Assembly (NCBI GenBank): GCA_963696025.1
Contig: CAVOII010000005.1
Location: 248,001 to 312,000, forward strand
Direction: 5' to 3'
DNA from: JABCYV01 sp963696025
GTDB lineage: Bacteria > Acidobacteriota > Terriglobia > Terriglobales > Acidobacteriaceae
DNA: 64,000 nt
The number at the start of each line of letters is the position of its first letter. The first letter of the stretch is position 1. Of this stretch, positions 59,561 to 64,000 are shown one piece after another. The notes under the pieces are model-generated. The model had not been told where the DNA came from and made no database searches. It was given only the letters and a program-made list of their open reading frames with translations. The position numbers and the translations under genes were made by a program.

Positions 59561-61558
59561 TTAGGCGAACAGCAGTTCGGCCTGGGCCGTCTCTGGCAGG
59601 AGCACGCGCGCACCATGGGTTACGGGATGCACCACGGTATTTGCGGCTATCTGTTCGAGAACTTCAGCCCGCTCAATGCGTCGTTGCACCCATCGGGCAA
59701 TCCAGAATTCTGCGATACGCCGCGTGACTTCGGAAGGCCTTTGCTGGGGCAAGATGTACTTCGGCCTTTTCGAAAGGCCCAGGAGCAGATCTTTGAAATT
59801 GTGGGCAAGAGCGACGCCATACACTAATCTTCTGGAACCGTGTTTTAGCAAGAATTCTGCGGGAAAACCGAGCATGTTTAGCCCGTCACGCACTTTTCTC
59901 AGTTTGGGGCTCACGCCCTCTCCGAAAATGCTATTCACGCGAGTACCAGGATGACTCTGTGACAGATAGGCTTCGAGCTCCCTGACCGTTTCACTAGAAA
60001 AGTGAGACGAGCCAAACCCCAAACTTTCTCCTAGCAACTCATATCTGATGCCGCCGCCAGCGGTTCCCCCCACAGAATCTGCTGACATGCTGATGCGGTG
60101 ATACTGATTCAGCCGTGAACCGTATAGGCTTGTCGTACCCAGCATGACCAGAGTGGGTCGACGCACCACAGGTCGCCCTGCTAGGGACGAAGCAATAATG
60201 CTAGGCGCTGCTGTGTACCTATCGTGATACGTATTAACGATCTCCGGACTGGTGAGCATCAGAGCGACTAACTTACCGCCCAGAATCGCGTTGTAAGGAG
60301 CAATTGCACCGCAGATTGAAATGTCCAGCATGCCGATGCCGACATGCCGTGACTTCATGTGCCTGATTATGATCTCCGCGGCTCGCCTTCCCTGCCGAGT
60401 GCTGAGAGCGGCTTGCAGCGCTTCTTTAGACGGCTTTTTGAATCCCGCTTCATTTAGGAGTCGCCTGGCCTCCAACACCTGAGCGAGTGTCTCCGCTCTT
60501 TTCGCGCGGAACAAATCTAGTCGTGTCTGTCGCTGCCAATGTTTGTCAGTGAAGTCTTTCCGTACTTTATGATCCTTAGCTGTCGGAAACTTGTAATGAC
60601 GTCGCCTAGCTTTAGTCCCCTCGACTCGAAGCTTGGCGATCACTCCTTCGGTAGGATTGTCGAGGTGGTATCGATGCAGCACACCTTCACGTAGAAAATC
60701 GGCCTTGTATATGTCCGAGAGCAACTCTGCAATCGCGTGTTCCATCCATCGAGCCCATTTGGTCGACGAGTGATTGCAGAGTTCGCTGATGAACGTTTGT
60801 GGTGTCCACCCAATCCATTGATCACGGACTGTGAGTTGCACCAGCGCACTAGCGAGTGCAGCTATCCCGATCACTGGGTGATTGTCAACAGCAGCGTCTC
60901 GAATTAGCAGCAACATGCTCCTACCAGGCACACTGTAGTAGGTGGTCGTCCACGTATGCCGAAAATACCGCCAAATGTCCATAAGCCGAAGTCCTGTGAA
61001 TTCGCACGTTGACCTCGGATCAACGACTTGGATATAGGGGTGGATCGCGGCGTTGAGAGCGGCAGGTCTGTCGTCTGCGCAGAGGGAGGAGATGCCCTCT
61101 AGCTTGTCTGCGAATTCTTTGCCCTCTCGCATCAAAGACAAAATAGAGGTCCAACCGTTCGGGCCAAGGCGGAGGCGCTCCATAGAGCAAATGAACTCCC
61201 GCACAGCCGGTTGCAGCAACTGGGCCTCACGCTGAGTCAAGTGAGCTTGCCGGACAAACTCCTTCGATACGTCGGCTGCACCGTTCACGTGCTCAGGGTA
61301 AGCGATGCAGATGCCATTTTCGGAGGCGCGCAACTGCCATTCTTGGAGTCGTAGATCCGCTAAAACAAAAGCACACGATCGCAAGGTTTGGAGATCGCGC
61401 CCCCACTCCCCAGCCCGTTCCAGTAGTTCGTCGCGCAGCTGTTCAACGGAATGCCTGCCATCCGTCTTCGCGAGTCGCTCCGCGTAAGACGCTAGTGCGA
61501 GTCTCACGGCGGGCCCGCTTTTCAAGTTTGCAATGACCCACTCAGGTTTGTTCGCCAT
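59561..61558 (-). CDS. DUF4338-containing, DruA-like protein
   Basis: 665 residues. 'VQLTVRDQWIGWTPQTFISELCNHS' (RDxWIGW at 245-251) and the long block 'GAIAPYNAILGGKLVALMLTSPEI' (417-440), 'MLGTTSLYGSRLNQY' and 'NSIFGEGVSPKLRKVRDGLNMLGFP' match the DUF4338 proteins annotated as Druantia DruA. Its biochemical activity is not known to me. It is about 250 residues longer than the compact DruA form, with extra N-terminal helices. AGGGGTGA sets the ATG at 61558, six bases after the GHKL gene's stop, so the two are co-translated. Confidence 0.75.
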   Translation of the reverse strand: MANKPEWVIANLKSGPAVRLALASYAERLAKTDGRHSVEQLRDELLERAGEWGRDLQTLRSCAFVLADLRLQEWQLRASENGICIAYPEHVNGAADVSKEFVRQAHLTQREAQLLQPAVREFICSMERLRLGPNGWTSILSLMREGKEFADKLEGISSLCADDRPAALNAAIHPYIQVVDPRSTCEFTGLRLMDIWRYFRHTWTTTYYSVPGRSMLLLIRDAAVDNHPVIGIAALASALVQLTVRDQWIGWTPQTFISELCNHSSTKWARWMEHAIAELLSDIYKADFLREGVLHRYHLDNPTEGVIAKLRVEGTKARRRHYKFPTAKDHKVRKDFTDKHWQRQTRLDLFRAKRAETLAQVLEARRLLNEAGFKKPSKEALQAALSTRQGRRAAEIIIRHMKSRHVGIGMLDISICGAIAPYNAILGGKLVALMLTSPEIVNTYHDRYTAAPSIIASSLAGRPVVRRPTLVMLGTTSLYGSRLNQYHRISMSADSVGGTAGGGIRYELLGESLGFGSSHFSSETVRELEAYLSQSHPGTRVNSIFGEGVSPKLRKVRDGLNMLGFPAEFLLKHGSRRLVYGVALAHNFKDLLLGLSKRPKYILPQQRPSEVTRRIAEFWIARWVQRRIERAEVLEQIAANTVVHPVTHGARVLLPETAQAELLFA

Positions 61559-61564
61559 TCACCC

Positions 61565-63079
61565 CTAGTTTCCAAGAAACGCAGCCAGAACGTTGCTCCA
61601 TCCGTTTCTCTTGCGCCGGTACCACCACCGCTGCGAATCCGAGGTGGCCTCTAGTTCTGCGCGAGCGGCTGCAAGCAACAGGCATTCTATTCTAAACCTC
61701 TCATTATCAGATATTTGCGAGTCCTGGCCCGTATACATTTTTCGGTAGAACGGGTGACGCTCGTTCAGCACAAGCACGATCTCTTTTCCGTCAATCCGGC
61801 AGGAGTAGAAGGAATTATCTCTTAACCCACTCTCCACTACTACTCTGTATTTCACATCTCGCAGAAATCGATGGGCATTCGATTTTTGCGAGGGCAAGGC
61901 AGGAAGTTGGCGTTCGCGAAGCGTGGCAGTCTTTGCAGCTGGCGAAGGTTCTTTGGAACGTAATGTAATGAATGCTTGGCGAACGCGATTGTTGAGGATT
62001 CGTGCAATATTTTCGAGATCAGGAGCCAACAGTTTCTCCAAGTCAGGCGACGGACTGATCTGTTGTTTTGTATGTGTCAGCTTGAACAACTCATCCAATT
62101 TGGGCTGAAAGCGGACCTCGCATCGCCACCAATCGTCATAATTCTCTTTGCGCTTCGAACCCATGAAGAACCATCCATACGCTATCTCACGGTCTGCCCT
62201 AACAACAGAAACACCTGCACCGCCTATGACGCCTAGTTGTTTCTTTACCGCCACCGGCAGCGCAGCCCACGATCCTATAGGAAGTTCTGTGAACGTCACC
62301 TGTATCCTTGAGGTGATTTCCCGTCGCAATGGCACGCGAATAGGGTATTCGAGGGTGCTACCGAACAGCGTTGCGCATTCAGGCGATTCGCACTTCAGCA
62401 AGAGTGGGTCGAAAGGTCTCACTCGTTCGCGATTGATTGCCAATCGCAGGCCCGCCCAAAGCGTGTAACGGAAAAAACGGCCAAGGTGGCAGTGCAACTC
62501 CGCGCACAGCTTCGAGCGTGTTGTCGATTCTAGTCGATCACACTTGCGCCATGTTACGAGCGTGCCTGACCGCGGCATTAGATTGTCCGTAATCCATGCC
62601 GGGAGCATAAGACACCTCGTCGGTGCAGGTATTTTTGTGAGATTTCGCGTTGCAATCTCGTCCACATCGAGGTAGGAACAGAATGGCGTTCCATTTCTCC
62701 ATGAATACAATTCGACCCGCCGGGCTTGACTGAGGGAACTATTCGGAAGCCCCATGCCGAATCGGCCCATACCATTACGATCGTCGAAACGGTCAGTCCC
62801 ACCGAACTGTAGCGCGATCGAAATCATTCTCGGAGCGATACCATTCCCGTCATCGAGGACTCCGACTTCTTCGACTCTATTGTGCTCACCACGAACAAAG
62901 ATGTTGATGTTTCGCGCTCCAGCTTGAATGGCGTTGTCGATTAGTTCTGCGACTGCGTATGCCGCAGACTTATATCCAGTGTCACGAGTAGCAACCACAA
63001 AATTCGCGTCAGCGACAAGGCTAAGGGAACGGCCGCGCGCGGCCTTTCCCACGCTTAATTGAACAGCTGTTGCTTTCAT
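61565..63079 (-). CDS. GHKL (HSP90/MutL-type) ATPase
   Basis: 504 residues. The Bergerat ATP site is complete: N-box 'AVAELIDNAIQAGA' (about 42-55; Glu45, Asn49), G1 'VLDDGNGIAP' (about 74-83) and G2 'GMGRFGMGLPNSS' (about 103-115). It is followed by a transducer-like region with a conserved Lys area ('THTKQQISPSPDLEKLL'). The C-terminal 150 residues are unassigned. MORC- and MutL-like ATPases act as DNA clamps or nucleic-acid sensors in known systems. GAGGAG lies eight bases before the ATG. It is the first gene of the defence locus on this strand. Confidence 0.82.
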   Translation of the reverse strand: MKATAVQLSVGKAARGRSLSLVADANFVVATRDTGYKSAAYAVAELIDNAIQAGARNINIFVRGEHNRVEEVGVLDDGNGIAPRMISIALQFGGTDRFDDRNGMGRFGMGLPNSSLSQARRVELYSWRNGTPFCSYLDVDEIATRNLTKIPAPTRCLMLPAWITDNLMPRSGTLVTWRKCDRLESTTRSKLCAELHCHLGRFFRYTLWAGLRLAINRERVRPFDPLLLKCESPECATLFGSTLEYPIRVPLRREITSRIQVTFTELPIGSWAALPVAVKKQLGVIGGAGVSVVRADREIAYGWFFMGSKRKENYDDWWRCEVRFQPKLDELFKLTHTKQQISPSPDLEKLLAPDLENIARILNNRVRQAFITLRSKEPSPAAKTATLRERQLPALPSQKSNAHRFLRDVKYRVVVESGLRDNSFYSCRIDGKEIVLVLNERHPFYRKMYTGQDSQISDNERFRIECLLLAAARAELEATSDSQRWWYRRKRNGWSNVLAAFLGN

Positions 63080-63357
63080 TAGGGAATCTCCTCACTGCGC
63101 CTCTCTTTGGCCGACGACAGAAATGGAAAGAGCGATGGTGGCTACCGGGCCCATCGCTCGCTTTCAGCGGTGGCTCGCAGAACGTTGCCTTTGGTCATGC
63201 TCCTAGTAGAGCTCGGCTACGACTGGCATGTCAAGCGCGATTGGTAAATAGCGACCAAGCTGTCTTATGGTTTTAAACGGTTTTGTAGGTCTGATACCTT
63301 GACTCTAAGATGGAGAGGGTAACGCCGACCGATTTTTATGTAAGTTCCGAGTCGGTT

Positions 63358-63870
63358 CTACTGCTTGGGAATCACACGAAAGCAACAAGCGATACGGGCT
63401 TGACCAAGCGTCGCATGGTTGTGCCTGACCAATTGCTCCAGCGTGCAGGTTCCGGTCATCGGGGCAGTGGTGCTCGGATCGAAGACTATGCCCCGCTCGT
63501 CTATGCCGACCGCATGAGTAATCTCGCCGTGCACGACGGTTGGCCTACATTGTTCAACTGCTACCGCCCGAAGCCGAGCATTTCCTGGTACAGCGATGTT
63601 GCAGTAGTAACGATGGCCCAGGGGGAGTTTGAAGTGCCCATTGAACACGTTGCCGTCGCACGTAAGACTTCGGTCAAAGTCTTGGTCGTCGCGTGGGTCT
63701 TCGAGAGTCAGGCCCAGATCGAACCGCAGGTAGTTCAGCCATTCGTAATCTGCCTTCGTCTCGTAGTCAGGAAACTTGGCCAGCATCTCTTCCCGAGTTT
63801 GGTCGGTCAGCATGGCAACGACGCATAGACCACACTGGTTGCTGCCGGGCTCCTGCTTCACCATCTGCAT
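63358..63870 (-). CDS. papain-like (C39-type) cysteine peptidase-like protein
   Basis: 170 residues. 'QEPGSNQCGLCVVAML' provides an oxyanion Gln and Cys in the C39 arrangement, 'GEITHAVGIDERGIVFDPS' provides His and Asp, and the length fits one papain-like domain without transporter parts. There is no signal peptide. Substrate unknown; it might be an inactive relative or a protease of a defence or conflict system. Starts at the ATG 63870. It is the last gene before the window's right edge. Confidence 0.6.
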   Translation of the reverse strand: MQMVKQEPGSNQCGLCVVAMLTDQTREEMLAKFPDYETKADYEWLNYLRFDLGLTLEDPRDDQDFDRSLTCDGNVFNGHFKLPLGHRYYCNIAVPGNARLRAVAVEQCRPTVVHGEITHAVGIDERGIVFDPSTTAPMTGTCTLEQLVRHNHATLGQARIACCFRVIPKQ

Positions 63871-64000
63871 TGTGGTTCCCTACGATTGCACCGAAGCCTA
63901 AGACCATTTTCGATCTCGGGCTACCGCCGTTTTACTTTTCAAGGCTTCCGTTAACGTGCCCAGAACGTCGGCACGAACGGTAATTAGGGTTCTGCCAGAA

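Noticed and set aside
46622..63079. Dpd (7-deazaguanine DNA modification) cluster
   Set aside because: No tRNA-guanine transglycosylase-like DpdA or other preQ0-linked gene is present, although a large helicase and a nuclease could superficially suggest it.
1..64000. CRISPR array or cas genes
   Set aside because: No regularly spaced direct repeats of CRISPR size and no Cas protein motifs were seen; the AddB/Cas4-like Cys pattern at 46622-47869 is in a RecB-type nuclease beside a helicase.

Overview
The window looks like about 64 kb of an Acidobacteriota chromosome, most likely Terriglobia (Koribacter/Sulfotelmatobacter-like). This is inferred from high GC, the mix of conserved genes (HslUV, AcnA, ThiL, acyl-CoA carboxyltransferase), a GspE-N/MshEN-type protein with a Cys-x3-Cys N-terminus, a solitary group-I-intron-type PD-(D/E)XK endonuclease, and dispersed inverted repeats. 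Taxonomy was not computed and should be treated as inference.

Region 1 (1-25,100) is ordinary core genome. It holds the galU end, a purD-purE operon, a DtxR/MntR-type regulator next to an NRAMP-family transporter with a candidate operator over the promoter, acnA, hslV-hslU, thiL, an acyl-CoA carboxylase carboxyltransferase, an SPFH protein, an OppD-type ATPase, a metallophosphoesterase and an RNase H. A PD-(D/E)XK endonuclease gene here is bracketed by near-identical 33-bp repeats.

Region 2 (25,100-30,300) is a small catabolic/stress cassette: a LysR regulator divergent from cupin, DoxX-like and haloalkane dehalogenase genes, followed by an isochorismatase-family hydrolase and two small proteins.

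Region 3 (30,400-34,300) is a protein-thiocarboxylate cysteine-synthesis cluster: CysM-type synthase, JAMM (Mec-type) peptidase, CysO/ThiS-like sulfur carrier and an MoeZ-like E1 enzyme with rhodanese domain. The carrier ends in Gly-Gly plus two extra residues, so it would need trimming, plausibly by the JAMM peptidase.

Region 4 (34,400-42,250) holds a quinone oxidoreductase, signalling genes and L,D-transpeptidases. Three genes look damaged: a GspE-N-like protein with a frameshift, an OmpR-type regulator without its C-terminal wing, and a YcbB-like L,D-transpeptidase with one in-frame amber codon. A 44-codon membrane-protein gene also lies here.

Region 5 (42,380-64,000) is an accessory island. 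It starts at a tRNA-Ser(GCT) gene cut off in its anticodon loop. After small mobile-element-type genes, a PIN-like protein and an HNH-like protein, it carries the most interesting object: a Druantia-like defence locus of about 16.5 kb. On the minus strand this encodes a GHKL ATPase, a DUF4338 (DruA-like) protein, two unknown proteins of 971 and 352 residues, an about 1850-residue DEAH helicase with a C-terminal four-Cys (DUF1998/MZB) module, and a RecB/AddB-like nuclease with a probable Fe-S cluster. The 971-residue, 352-residue and helicase genes overlap by ATGA, implying co-translation. Two opposite-strand genes (a HAD hydrolase and a tail-anchored membrane protein) split the locus. The DruA-like plus DruE-like pairing points to anti-phage defence, but this combination matches none of the Druantia types I know.
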